Positions 1 through 8,017 of a stretch of 16,602 nucleotides of DNA are shown one piece after another; positions within the stretch are counted from its first letter, which is position 1, and the number at the start of each line of letters is the position of its first letter. The notes under the pieces are model-generated. The model was not told where the DNA came from, made no database searches, and was given only the letters and a program-made list of their open reading frames with translations. This stretch comes from an archaeon (lineage in GTDB: Archaea > Nanobdellota > Nanobdellia > Woesearchaeales > ARS49), in assembly GCA_016213425.1 (NCBI GenBank), contig JACRAI010000116.1, positions 1-16,602 of the forward strand, read 5' to 3'. The position numbers were made by a program, and so were the translations under genes.

Positions 1-2
1 GG

Positions 3-110
3 TTATTTGCTTAATTTTTCGAAAGAAGTATTTGGTGCAATGCCGATTTCTTCAACTGCAAAAGTCTTTACATCTTTGATAAGTTTGATTTTTTCTTCTA
101 AACTCAGCAT
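3..110 (-). CDS. 35-residue ORF; possible N-terminal remnant of a larger protein
   Basis: A short complete frame runs from ATG at 110-108 to TAA at 5-3. An archaeal TATA box (TTTAAATA on the minus strand, 135-142) ends 24 nt before the ATG, the same spacing as other promoters here, so the start looks genuine. The peptide begins MLSLEEKIKLIKDVKTFAVE and ends SFEKLSK; it is charged and probably helical. I do not firmly recognise it. The opening vaguely recalls the N-terminus of predicted aminopeptidases (COG4324-like), in which case the stop would be a truncation with the rest outside the window. It could equally be a genuine small protein. The promoter makes expression plausible; the function is unknown. 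Confidence 0.35.
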   Translation of the reverse strand: MLSLEEKIKLIKDVKTFAVEEIGIAPNTSFEKLSK

Positions 111-172
111 TAATATGTTTTTAGAAAAGTAGATTATTTAAATTATTCGCAGTCTAATTACTACAAACCCAA

Positions 173-949
173 CTATGAACTAGAGGTAATATCACAATTA
201 CCTGCAGGAAGAACTCTTATAATGTCATCAAGCTCTGCGTTAATTTTGTGTTTTATTTTTTTAGCAATATCGCTTATTTTTTGACTACCTGGTCGAATTA
301 TAAAATACTCTTTACACTGTAATTTCACTGATTTTAAAGGCCCACACATTAATTCATTTTCTTTCAACCCGACAGCTAATTCTAAGTTTGCAATAATGTG
401 GTTTTTTTTTCCATAAATCATGAATGCTCCTTTACTTATGAATTCTCCTGCTTTAGCTTCTTTACTTACCTGCTCAGGATTAACATAATAAACTTCTGTG
501 TTAGTAATTCCTCTCTTCCAAGCGTTAGAAAAACTTGCTGTAGCAATGGCGGTTTCATTTAATGTTTCTTCACTTACTTTTTTACCTTCGGTTTTTATAA
601 CAAAAAATGGACTTCCAGGAGATTCTGTATGAAAAACTATGTCTTGAGGATCTGTGTGCTTTTTAATAATTATATCATTAGTGGTGGCGTCTCTTCCTCC
701 AACACAGAGAAAACCTTCGCCGCTAATAAACCACCTGAATTTATGATACCATTTCTTAACTAACTCGATTTTAGGTTTTTCTGCTTTAATGGGTTTATTT
801 AATTTTTTTTCTTCGTCTGTAAGTTCTTTTTGAAATTTTGCCAAAGCAATTTCTACGCCTTCTATTTTTTTTTTAAACTTCTTAGATCTGCCGTAATAAA
901 CTTCAGCATTTTGTGTTACATTTTTTGTTAAATCAAGCTCTAATTGCAT
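173..949 (-). CDS. Stand-alone NFACT-R domain protein (Rqc2/NEMF/RqcH-related, lacks NFACT-N)
   Basis: This 258-residue protein matches the C-terminal half of the NFACT family (Rqc2/Tae2, NEMF, RqcH), which binds tRNA and stalled 50S/60S ribosomes in quality control. Residues 1-65 are a Lys/Glu-rich coiled coil that opens with a typical family phrase (LDLTKNVTQNAEVYY). Residues 66-225 are the NFACT-R (DUF814) domain: KKWYHKFRWF (65-74), GGRDATTND (84-92), DIVFHTESPGSPF (103-115) and the AWKRG segment (143-147). Full-length relatives have roughly 550-700 residues with NFACT-N and HhH regions first; none of that precedes this ATG. TATA box TTTAAATA at 972-979 ends 22 nt before the ATG, so the short form is not an annotation artefact. 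It is divergent from the EamA transporter. The family call is secure. The role without NFACT-N (CAT tailing, RNA binding or tRNA-linked modification) is inference. Confidence 0.88.
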   Translation of the reverse strand: MQLELDLTKNVTQNAEVYYGRSKKFKKKIEGVEIALAKFQKELTDEEKKLNKPIKAEKPKIELVKKWYHKFRWFISGEGFLCVGGRDATTNDIIIKKHTDPQDIVFHTESPGSPFFVIKTEGKKVSEETLNETAIATASFSNAWKRGITNTEVYYVNPEQVSKEAKAGEFISKGAFMIYGKKNHIIANLELAVGLKENELMCGPLKSVKLQCKEYFIIRPGSQKISDIAKKIKHKINAELDDIIRVLPAGNCDITSSS

Positions 950-1076
950 GATTTGTACAATTTCTGCGGTTTATTTAAACTTTTTGTGAGAAACTCTTTC
1001 AGTTACATTAAAAACATCAGTTCAGATAATTTTCTATCAAGAATATTTATAAATTACAAGTTTATTGACTGTTTTT

Positions 1077-1955
1077 ATGGAAAAGAACTTTTCAGGGTAT
1101 ATTTATCTTGCAATGTGTATTATTTTTTGGGCTTCAATCCCGATTGCTTCGAAAAAAATTTTGGTTCAGCTAAATAATATTCAAATGCTCTTCTATTCTA
1201 CAGTCTTTTCTTTTGCTGTAATTGGGTTAATTCTTTTATTTCAAAAGAAACATAAAATTATGAAAAAATATTCAAAAAAAGATTATCTTATTATGAGTTT
1301 TTTGGGTTTTTTAGGAACTTATCTCTATTATGTTTTGCTCTACGGAGCATTTGCGCTAACAACTGCTCAAGAAGGTTTTATTTTAGCATATACTTGGCCA
1401 ATTTTAGTTTTGATATTAGCATTTATCATTTTGAAAGAACAAGTAACTTTCAAGAAAATATTGGCAATTTTAATTAGTTTTTTTGGCATAATAATTCTTG
1501 CAACTAAGGGAAATATTTTTTCTCTAACATTAACTAATATGTCCGGAGATATTCTTGCGATCTCAGGAGCTTTCATTTTTGCTCTCTTCTCCATAGTAGG
1601 AAAAAAACACAATTTTGACCAAACAATAGGCGCATTTATTTATTTTGCATCGGCACTTGTTTTCATAACTGTCACAGTATTTGTCATTTCACCGCCAAGC
1701 ATCCCTTCCTTAAACATTTGGATGTGGTTATTCTATAATGGAATTTTTGTAAATGGCATAACTTATGTCTGGTGGTTTCAAGCATTGGAAAAAGTTGATA
1801 CTCATATAATATCAACCTCTTTGTACTTGACCCCTTTTATTTCATTGATTTATATTTGGCTTTTTTTAGAAGAAAAAATACTATTAAGCTCAATAATTGG
1901 CTTAATTGTTATTGTTATAGGAATTCTTATTCAAACAACTCAAAGCAAAAAATAG
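1077..1955 (+). CDS. EamA/DMT-superfamily transporter
   Basis: This integral membrane protein of 292 residues has about ten hydrophobic helices arranged as two EamA repeats, the normal size for the drug/metabolite transporter superfamily. Family features include the early GYIYLAMCIIFWASIPIASK segment, YYVLLYGAFALTTAQEGFIL in the first repeat, GDILAISGAFIFALFSIVGK opening the second, and a YLTPFISLIYIWLFLEE segment near the end. It probably exports or exchanges a small metabolite; the substrate cannot be read from sequence. The frame is open from a TTG at 1065, but ATG 1077 is preferred because TATA box TTTATAAA (1046-1053) ends 23 nt before it, matching the leaderless spacing elsewhere. Its stop codon forms part of TAGAAACGACA, a near match to the hairpin arm repeated at 9823-9910; this may be chance. 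Confidence 0.88.
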   Translation: MEKNFSGYIYLAMCIIFWASIPIASKKILVQLNNIQMLFYSTVFSFAVIGLILLFQKKHKIMKKYSKKDYLIMSFLGFLGTYLYYVLLYGAFALTTAQEGFILAYTWPILVLILAFIILKEQVTFKKILAILISFFGIIILATKGNIFSLTLTNMSGDILAISGAFIFALFSIVGKKHNFDQTIGAFIYFASALVFITVTVFVISPPSIPSLNIWMWLFYNGIFVNGITYVWWFQALEKVDTHIISTSLYLTPFISLIYIWLFLEEKILLSSIIGLIVIVIGILIQTTQSKK

Positions 1956-2051
1956 AAACGACACTCCAATAACCTGCTAAAATGCAAAACTAGTCCATTT
2001 AATTGACAAAATTAGAAAGCGCGCTTGGTTTGATCTTTTGAAAGAGAAAGA

Positions 2052-2080
2052 TTTATAATGTAGTATTATTTTACTACATT
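2052..2080 (+). promoter_or_regulatory. TATA box plus dyad operator of the first MNT/HEPN pair
   Basis: TATA-like TTTATAAT (2052-2059) ends 22 nt before ATG 2082. Immediately downstream is a perfect 9-bp inverted repeat, AATGTAGTA (2057-2065) and TACTACATT (2072-2080), with a 6-nt spacer. It overlaps the TATA box and fills the space to the start codon, so a dimer bound there should block transcription. The encoded wHTH-nucleotidyltransferase is the obvious candidate for autoregulation; this is inferred from position and symmetry. Confidence 0.6.
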
Positions 2081-2081
2081 T

Positions 2082-2603
2082 ATGGTGAATCTTTATGAGA
2101 AGGATGTTTTGGATTTTTTTGTTTATTATCCTATGAGGCAATTTGGAGTTAGAGAATTAGGAAGATTAGTCAATATGAACACTAAAACAGTTATGAAGTA
2201 CTTAAAAGGCCTTATAAAGAAAAATATTGTTGTGAAGATCAAAAAACCTCATTCTTTTGTGAGTTATGAAGCAAATCGGTTGTCGCGGTCTTATAAGTTG
2301 ATTAAGAGCAATCTGATAATTAATAAGATTGCAGAGATTGAATTAATTGATTTTTTAGAACAAAAATTGCATCCTACTGCGATTGTTTTATTTGGTAGTG
2401 TTCAAAAAGGAACGTACACTAAAGAGAGTGATATAGATTTATTTATTCAAGGTGATGATAAAAGTTTAGATCTCTTAAAGTTTGAGAAAATATTATGTCA
2501 TAAGATACAATTATTTTTTTCAAAAGATTTAAATAAATTAAGCAGCGGTTTAAGAAATAATATAATTAATGGATACACTCTAAGTGGGGCGTTAGAAATA
2601 TGA
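2082..2603 (+). CDS. wHTH-MNT nucleotidyltransferase (MntA-like antitoxin)
   Basis: This 173-residue protein has an N-terminal winged helix (about 1-75, with recognition-like segment NTKTVMKYLKGL) followed by a minimal nucleotidyltransferase domain. The catalytic signature is intact: LFGSVQKG (103-110) then SDIDLF (116-121), so G105-S106 and Asp117/Asp119 can bind Mg-ATP. In studied MntA/HepT systems such proteins neutralise the HEPN toxin by adding AMP to it. The stop overlaps the next ATG (ATGA, 2600-2603), giving translational coupling to the HEPN partner. The wing domain and the dyad in its own promoter suggest autoregulation. The second copy at 9999 has the same length (173) and the same domain order. 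The family is clear; antitoxin activity here is inferred. Confidence 0.85.
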   Translation: MVNLYEKDVLDFFVYYPMRQFGVRELGRLVNMNTKTVMKYLKGLIKKNIVVKIKKPHSFVSYEANRLSRSYKLIKSNLIINKIAEIELIDFLEQKLHPTAIVLFGSVQKGTYTKESDIDLFIQGDDKSLDLLKFEKILCHKIQLFFSKDLNKLSSGLRNNIINGYTLSGALEI

Positions 2604-3031
2604 ACTTTAAAGAATGTATAACAAGAAATCAACTTATTGAAACTGGTGATAAAGATGCTAATAAAGCTAAAGAACTTGTTAGTTTGGCAAAACATAAACT
2701 AACTTTTTGGAAAGAAATAAGAGAAAAATCTAAAAAATATCCTTCATTGTTTTTGGAAGGATATTATGAAATAGTTAAGGAATTATCAACTGCCATACTT
2801 TTATTAGACGGTTGGAAGTCTGAAAATCATGATTGTTTATTTCAATATTTGATTGACAAAAAAAGTGATTTGGAGATAGATTTTGAGTTTTTAACAGAAT
2901 TAAGAAAAACTAGAAACAAAATAGATTATGAAGGAGTGAAAGTTAGTTATGAGCTTTGGCAGAAAAATGAATTGAGACTTGATTTAACTATAAAAAGACT
3001 GATTGAATATGTATCCAATAAAATAAATTAA
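2600..3031 (+). CDS. HEPN-domain protein (HepT-like toxin partner of MNT)
   Basis: This all-helical 143-residue protein starts inside the MNT stop codon (ATGA). It matches archaeal HEPN proteins: the central FLEGYYEIVKELSTAILLLDG and SENHDCLFQYL segments, then the late LRKTRNKIDYEG (101-112), which corresponds to the HEPN R-X4-H RNase motif. Here it reads R105-N-K-I-D-Y110, with Tyr where His is usual. That substitution also occurs in the second copy (RNNINY), so it appears to be a subfamily feature. In HepT systems this region forms the RNase site and a nearby Tyr is AMPylated by MntA. The gene is intact and has no separate promoter. The pairing is firm; RNase activity is uncertain because the His is absent. 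Confidence 0.82.
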   Translation: MNFKECITRNQLIETGDKDANKAKELVSLAKHKLTFWKEIREKSKKYPSLFLEGYYEIVKELSTAILLLDGWKSENHDCLFQYLIDKKSDLEIDFEFLTELRKTRNKIDYEGVKVSYELWQKNELRLDLTIKRLIEYVSNKIN

Positions 3032-3041
3032 CTCGCTTTGT

Positions 3042-3536
3042 TTATTCACAGTTAGGCAATGTTTCTGTTTGTAAAGATTTACTTGCGCAGTAAACAGAAT
3101 TTCCACTAACTTCTTTGATAGGTGTTAAAATTATTTTTAAGGGTTTTCCAATATAGTTGTAAGGAATTTTTAATCTAACTCCTTCATTTTTACCTAGAGG
3201 GTTTTTTAATAAATTTTGAACGTTGCTAACTCCTTCACTGCCATGAATTTTGACGTGAAAATCATCTATTGGCGTATTTTGTCCGTTATCAAGACTTGCA
3301 TCTATAGTGTCATCTTTAACACAAATATGTTCTACACCTCTGATAGTGGTGATGCTAAAACTTGCCAGTTCACAGCCTTCACCTATTTCTGGAACTCCTA
3401 GAGCAAAATCTGCGTGTTCGCCAATGTATGTTTCTCCCAAAACCATAACTCCCGCTCCCAGACCTACAGAGAATAAAATTAAAAGTAAAGTTGCAACTAG
3501 CGGTGAAACCCCTTTTTTATCCTGGAAAATTTTCAT
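3042..3536 (-). CDS. Archaeal type IV pilin-like protein
   Basis: This 164-residue protein has a class III prepilin signal: a short charged leader, KKG at 7-9 for cleavage by a PibD/EppA-type peptidase, then VSPLVATLLLILFSVGLGAG as the hydrophobic assembly helix. This is the archaeal Pilin_N (DUF1628) arrangement. The remainder is a beta-rich head with Cys near residues 55, 72, 149 and 163. It would be a pilus subunit or minor pilin at the cell surface. No pilus ATPase or membrane platform gene is nearby, so assembly would depend on genes elsewhere. Promoter: TTTAAATA on the minus strand (3559-3566) ends 22 nt before the ATG, implying a leaderless mRNA. It is divergent from the secreted protein at 3745. 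Confidence 0.82.
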   Translation of the reverse strand: MKIFQDKKGVSPLVATLLLILFSVGLGAGVMVLGETYIGEHADFALGVPEIGEGCELASFSITTIRGVEHICVKDDTIDASLDNGQNTPIDDFHVKIHGSEGVSNVQNLLKNPLGKNEGVRLKIPYNYIGKPLKIILTPIKEVSGNSVYCASKSLQTETLPNCE

Positions 3537-3744
3537 TACATTACTTTTGGCTTTACAATATTTAAATTTTCTCCTTTTAATGAATTAGGTTTTTTATTGA
3601 TTCGTCAGCTCATCTGAAAGTAAAGTCGACCGCAGGGAGTTAAGTAGAAGATAAATTTAGTTAGATATATAATACTCGAAACTTTAGTTGAATTTTATTT
3701 TTTGTGTCAAAAAGGTTATATATGCTTAAAATTGGATTTGTTTA

Positions 3745-4710
3745 ATGAAAAGGTGGTTGAAAAATTTAGCAATACTGGGCACACTGGGGTTTTCAACTTT
3801 TTCTCCAGCAAAGGCGCAGCAAGATCAAATTAAAGTTCAAAATATACCTTCGCTAGAGAACTGTTTAGAAAATGATTTAGAATTTTTAAGTTCTTTAGAA
3901 GAAAATTTCGGAGAAACTTTCAACACTGGCTTTGCAAAAAATGATTTAGTTTACGTGCTTAATAAGTATCCTGATGAATTAGTAGTAAGTATTGTTTGGA
4001 CTGCTGAATCAGATAAAAAACATGTTATTCATTCAAAAGGCGGATTGTTCAATTTTGTTGAAGGTGAAGAACAAATAAATTCCAAGACAGTCAGACAATA
4101 TTATGGTTTTTCTTTGCCTATGTTAACGCGAAATTCTTCGAGAAGTTTAGAAGATATCCCTAAAGAATCTCCAGAATTGTTGAGTGAATTGCAGCAAGAG
4201 TTGCATCAATCATTGATTTACTTGTTTGAAAAGTCAGAAAAATCCCCAGAAAGTCTGTTTAGACCAAAAACAATGCCAAAAGATTACTTTAATTCTATGA
4301 ATGATGATGTAGGTAAGATGCTTCGTATTATTGAAAAATATGGTGAAGAACTGTTTGAAGTTGAACATATTAAAGTGTTAAATTTTATTAATAATGGCTT
4401 CAGGTATCGCATAGAAGTCAGGCAAGAATTTTTTGAAAACTCTGCAATTTTCAAAACTAATAAAAAACTAAGAGAAGAAACAGAGATTATGGTAGAAATC
4501 TATAATCCAAATATAACTCTCTTTAATTTTTTCATGATGCTCGATCCTATGAATGGACACATTATTGAATATGGTAATAAATTTAATGAAGAGCCGTTCA
4601 GAGCTAAATGGCTTTATCAGTATGAAAAAGAATTAAATGAACTTCAAAGTTTAGGAGAAGACACTCAAAGCATTCTTGATCATTTAAAAGAAAATTATTC
4701 TTTAGATTGA
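3745..4710 (+). CDS. Secreted protein of unknown function
   Basis: This 321-residue protein has a Sec-type signal peptide: KRWLKN, hydrophobic LAILGTLGFSTF, then SPAKAQQ with probable cleavage after AKA near residue 24. The mature part is hydrophilic, rich in Glu, Leu and Asn, with alternating helical and beta stretches, no membrane anchor and almost no Cys. I recognise no family. TATA box TTATATAT (3716-3723) ends 21 nt before the ATG. The last 9 nt overlap the 3' end of the convergent PEP synthase gene. It shares an exported, Glu-rich character with the products at 7211 and 15460, but I see no convincing sequence similarity to either. Confidence 0.72.
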   Translation: MKRWLKNLAILGTLGFSTFSPAKAQQDQIKVQNIPSLENCLENDLEFLSSLEENFGETFNTGFAKNDLVYVLNKYPDELVVSIVWTAESDKKHVIHSKGGLFNFVEGEEQINSKTVRQYYGFSLPMLTRNSSRSLEDIPKESPELLSELQQELHQSLIYLFEKSEKSPESLFRPKTMPKDYFNSMNDDVGKMLRIIEKYGEELFEVEHIKVLNFINNGFRYRIEVRQEFFENSAIFKTNKKLREETEIMVEIYNPNITLFNFFMMLDPMNGHIIEYGNKFNEEPFRAKWLYQYEKELNELQSLGEDTQSILDHLKENYSLD

Positions 4711-7104
4711 TTTCTCAACTTCTGCAATGTGCAGTAAAGTCTTAACTACTGCGTCAGGACTTAATGAAACTGAGTTAATTCCACATTTAACTAAGTATTC
4801 TGCAAATTCTGGATATGTGCTTGGTGCGTCTCCACAGATTCCTATTTTTTTCTTGTGCTTTCTGGCAACTTCAATAACATGTTTAACCATCCATTTAACT
4901 GCATCATTTCTTTCATTGAAAACGTGCGCAACTAAAGCGCTATCTCTGTCTACACCTAATGTTAATTGTGTTAAATCATTGCTTCCAATGCTGAAACCAT
5001 CAAATATTTTGCAGAATTCTTCGGCAAGAATTACATTACTAGGAACTTCGCACATCACATAAACTTCTAAATGATTTTCTCCTCTTCTCAAACCATTTTT
5101 TCTCATAACTTCAAGAACTTGATTTCCTTCTTCAATTGTTCTGCACATTGGAATCATTAATTTAATATTCGTCAATCCAAATTCATTTCTTGCTTTTTTC
5201 ATAGCGTAACATTCTAAAGCAAAAGCTTCCTTGTAGCCGGTGTAGTATCTTGCTGCGCCTCTCCAGCCTATCATAGGGTTTTCTTCCGAAGGCTCAAATT
5301 GTTTTCCTCCAATTAAGTTTGCATATTCATTACTTTTGAAATCGCTCATTCTAACTATCACGTCATGAGGATAAAATGCAGCTGCAATCATTCCCACACC
5401 CATAGCTAATTTATCAATAAAAAATTGTTTTTTATCTTTATATCCTGCAGTTAATGCTTCGATCTGTTGTTTTACGGATTCATCTTTTAATTCTTTGAAT
5501 TTGAGCAAAGCTAAAGGGTGTATTTTTATGTATTCATTTATGATAAATTCTTCCCTTGCCAATCCAACACCTTCTACAGGTAAAAAGCTATACTTGAATG
5601 CTTCTTCAGGATTTCCTAAATTTATCATTATTTTTGTTTTAGTGCTTGGAAGATTAGAAAGATCTGTTTTTTTAATTTTGAAGGGCAGCAATCCTTCGTA
5701 TACTTTTCCAACTTCTCCTTCTGAACATGAAACAGTTATTTTTTGGCCGTTAATTATTTCTTGTGTTGCGCTGTTTGTTCCAACAATGCAGGGAATTCCT
5801 AATTCTCTGCTAACTATCGCTGCGTGGCTTGTCGAGCCGCCTCTGTTTGTTACTATAGCGCTTGCCTGTCTCATTATAACTACCCAATCAGGGTCTGTCA
5901 TTTCTGTGATTAATATATCGCCTGATCTGAACTTGCTCAAATCTTTGACGTGTCTGATAACATTTGCTCTTCCAACACCTATTTTGTCACCAATTGCTCT
6001 TCCAGTAATTATTATTTTGCTCTTTTTTTGCAACTGGTGCTCTTCTAGTTGAGTTGTTTTTCTTTGACTTTGAACTGTTTCAGGTCTTGCTTGAACAATG
6101 AATAGTTTACCGCTAATTCCATCTTTAGCCCATTCCATATCCATAGGAGTAAATTTTCCTTTCTTTTTTGTATAATAATCTTCAATGAGAACACCCCACT
6201 TGGCCAGCTGTAAAACTTCATTATCTGTTACACAGAATTGCTTTCTTTCTTCTGAAGAAACGTTAACATTTTTTGTTAGTTCTTTTGACCCTCCAATTCC
6301 ATAAATCATTCTTATGCTCTTTTCTCCGAGCCTTTTACCAATTATTGGTTTGTGCTTTGCTAGTGTTGGTTTAAACACGTAAAATACATCAGGATTAACT
6401 GCTCCTTGAACTATATTCTCTCCTAAACCATAACTTCCATTTATTAAAACTGCATTTCTAAATCCTGTTTCTGTATCTATGCTAAACATGACTCCTGAAC
6501 TTGCAAGATCGCTTCTAACCATTTTTTGTACAGCAATGCTCAAATAAACTTTAAAGTGATCAAAACCTTTTTCTTCTCTGTAAACAATTGCTCTATCATT
6601 AAATAATGAAGCAAAACATTTCTTGCAAGAATCTAATAATTCATGTTCTCCACGTACATTTAGAAAAGTTTCTTGTTGACCTGCAAATGAAGCATCAGGA
6701 AGATCTTCAGCTGTTGCTGAACTTCTTACTGCTACATCTAATTCATTTTCTCTATACAGTTTGCATAAATTGTGATAATTTGCCAGAATATCTTTCCTTA
6801 AGTCTGCAGGAAATTCGGCATGAGCAATTAAATTTCTGACTTTTCTTCCTCTTTCGGCTAAATCAACTACGTTTTTTCTGTTTAATCCTTTTAGAATTTT
6901 TCTTATTTCTTCATCAATTTTTGCTTTTTCAACAAAATACTTGTAAGCAGTTGCTGTAATTGCAAAACCATTAGGAATATTGATGCCTTGCTTAGTAAGA
7001 TTTATGTACATTTCTCCAAGAGAGGCGTTTTTACCCCCCACTAAAGGAACATCTTCTATGCCTACTTCTTCAAACCATAAAACAAATTTTTCCTCTTTTT
7101 TCAT
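4702..7104 (-). CDS. ppsA: Phosphoenolpyruvate synthase
   Basis: This 800-residue enzyme converts pyruvate and ATP to PEP, AMP and phosphate, feeding gluconeogenesis. All three domains are present in order. The N-terminal ATP-grasp domain has LVGGKNASLGEMY near 21-33 and VRSSATAEDLPDASFAGQQE near 126-145. The swivelling phosphohistidine domain has GGSTSHAAIV with His427. The C-terminal PEP/pyruvate barrel has FSIGSNDLTQLTLGVDRD and ICGDAPS with the acid-base Cys757. Length is normal for the family. The promoter is an AATAAATA-like box within 7126-7136, about 21 nt before the ATG. It is divergent from the lipoprotein gene at 7211 and overlaps the secreted-protein gene tail-to-tail. No regulatory PEP synthase kinase is in the window. 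Confidence 0.96.
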   Translation of the reverse strand: MKKEEKFVLWFEEVGIEDVPLVGGKNASLGEMYINLTKQGINIPNGFAITATAYKYFVEKAKIDEEIRKILKGLNRKNVVDLAERGRKVRNLIAHAEFPADLRKDILANYHNLCKLYRENELDVAVRSSATAEDLPDASFAGQQETFLNVRGEHELLDSCKKCFASLFNDRAIVYREEKGFDHFKVYLSIAVQKMVRSDLASSGVMFSIDTETGFRNAVLINGSYGLGENIVQGAVNPDVFYVFKPTLAKHKPIIGKRLGEKSIRMIYGIGGSKELTKNVNVSSEERKQFCVTDNEVLQLAKWGVLIEDYYTKKKGKFTPMDMEWAKDGISGKLFIVQARPETVQSQRKTTQLEEHQLQKKSKIIITGRAIGDKIGVGRANVIRHVKDLSKFRSGDILITEMTDPDWVVIMRQASAIVTNRGGSTSHAAIVSRELGIPCIVGTNSATQEIINGQKITVSCSEGEVGKVYEGLLPFKIKKTDLSNLPSTKTKIMINLGNPEEAFKYSFLPVEGVGLAREEFIINEYIKIHPLALLKFKELKDESVKQQIEALTAGYKDKKQFFIDKLAMGVGMIAAAFYPHDVIVRMSDFKSNEYANLIGGKQFEPSEENPMIGWRGAARYYTGYKEAFALECYAMKKARNEFGLTNIKLMIPMCRTIEEGNQVLEVMRKNGLRRGENHLEVYVMCEVPSNVILAEEFCKIFDGFSIGSNDLTQLTLGVDRDSALVAHVFNERNDAVKWMVKHVIEVARKHKKKIGICGDAPSTYPEFAEYLVKCGINSVSLSPDAVVKTLLHIAEVEKSI

Positions 7105-7210
7105 TAAAGGTAATACTTCGTTCTATATTTATTAAAGTTTTATGACTATTCAGTAATGGTGACAAAGGAAACATTTATAAATCGATGCTATTATTTTGTG
7201 TATACTAAAA

Positions 7211-7738
7211 ATGTCTTTGAACAGTAATTTAGGAAAACTTGTATCTTTGCTTATGATAGGTTTACCTGCATGCGCAAGCCAGCAGGCTTCTGAAGTTCAA
7301 GAGGTGAATCAAGCCAATTCTCAAGAGAATTCAGTTATCTCAGAAGAATATGGACAACAATTAATTTATGATTCAGAAATCGAATTTACAGATTCATTTC
7401 CTATACCTGATGGAACTCATCATGTGAGGGTTTGGAAAGAAAATGGAGACAAAACTAATATTATAGAGATAAATTATGAAGATGGTTTAAACGAGAAATA
7501 TTGGGTTTCTGAAGGAAATCCTCAATGGAATTCAGTTGAAGAAAGAGTTGACAGGTACATAAAGTTTTACTCTAGAAAGATCCCTGACGAATTGTACAAG
7601 AAATGTGAAGTTCCGGTTATTGATAGTGATGATAATTCTCCCTCAAATTATTGGCGAAACGTGTTGTTTGAATGGCAAGAGAAAATTAAAGAGTTTGATG
7701 CAAAATTAATTTATTTAAATCGGAAGATTCATCAATAA
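7211..7738 (+). CDS. Probable lipoprotein of unknown function
   Basis: This 175-residue exported protein has the signal SLNSNLGKLVSLLMIGLPAC with a lipobox-like LPAC (Cys21), weaker than the canonical LAGC. A Ser/Gln/Glu-rich linker (about 22-50) precedes a small globular domain rich in Trp and Tyr (VRVWKENGDK, EKYWVSEGNPQWNS, NYWRNVLFEWQ). No family is recognised. The frame is open from a TTG at 7196, but ATG 7211 is preferred: TATA box TTTATAAA (7174-7181) lies only 14 nt before the TTG and 29 nt before the ATG. The stop (7736-7738) directly abuts the stop of the next gene on the opposite strand. Confidence 0.65.
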   Translation: MSLNSNLGKLVSLLMIGLPACASQQASEVQEVNQANSQENSVISEEYGQQLIYDSEIEFTDSFPIPDGTHHVRVWKENGDKTNIIEINYEDGLNEKYWVSEGNPQWNSVEERVDRYIKFYSRKIPDELYKKCEVPVIDSDDNSPSNYWRNVLFEWQEKIKEFDAKLIYLNRKIHQ

Positions 7739-7990
7739 TTAAATTATTCTATATTCTGCAATTATTGCTTCAACAAAAAGTTCATTCTTTACTCTTAATG
7801 CTTGTGTTTTGTTGAGTTTTGCTATATACCAAGGAAATTTATCCGTTATTGTGGTAATGTTTAGACTTTCAAAAACAACTTTAACTCTTGCTTTATAAAA
7901 TTCAAAGAATTCTTTTGCGTCTTCATTAATTTTTTCAATGGTTTCGTTTGGTTGCGGAGAAAAATATTTTGGTTTTTCTACTTTAATCAT
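7739..7990 (-). CDS. Small cytoplasmic protein of unknown function
   Basis: This 83-residue protein opens MIKVEKPKYFSPQPNETIEK and has a helical middle (EDAKEFFEFYKARVKVVFES) and a basic C-terminal half ending EAIIAEYRII. It has no signal peptide, membrane segment or Cys pair. I do not recognise it. A possible TATA element (TTAAAATA on the minus strand, 8010-8017) lies 19 nt before the ATG. It may also be read through from the rmlA-rmlB unit, since the preceding small ORF ends only 27 nt upstream. Its stop abuts that of the lipoprotein gene. Coding character is reasonable, but the function is unknown. Confidence 0.55.
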   Translation of the reverse strand: MIKVEKPKYFSPQPNETIEKINEDAKEFFEFYKARVKVVFESLNITTITDKFPWYIAKLNKTQALRVKNELFVEAIIAEYRII

Positions 7991-8017
7991 GAACTTATAT
8001 GATTCTTCTTATTTTAA

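Noticed and set aside
1065..1076. TTG start extending the EamA gene by four codons
   Set aside because: The TATA box at 1046-1053 would be only 11 nt before it; ATG 1077 has the standard 23-nt spacing.
1953..1963. TAGAAACGACA as a fifth hairpin arm
   Set aside because: It is one base short, overlaps a stop codon and has no inverted partner nearby; chance is likely.
2017..2026. AAGCGCGCTT palindrome upstream of the first MNT gene
   Set aside because: It is only 10 bp, lies upstream of the TATA box, and has no second copy; too weak to call a site.
3601..3655. G+C-richer stretch in the pilin/secreted-protein gap, considered as a structured or C/D-box RNA
   Set aside because: Only a 4-bp TCAG/CTGA stem and a GTCGAC site are visible; no proper C and D boxes, tRNA fold or promoter were found.
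5495..6052. Plus-strand ORF inside the PEP synthase gene
   Set aside because: It is antisense to a highly conserved enzyme and has no promoter or recognisable protein features. The same applies to other frames lying opposite real genes, such as 3307-3588, 4727-5062 and 6606-6839.
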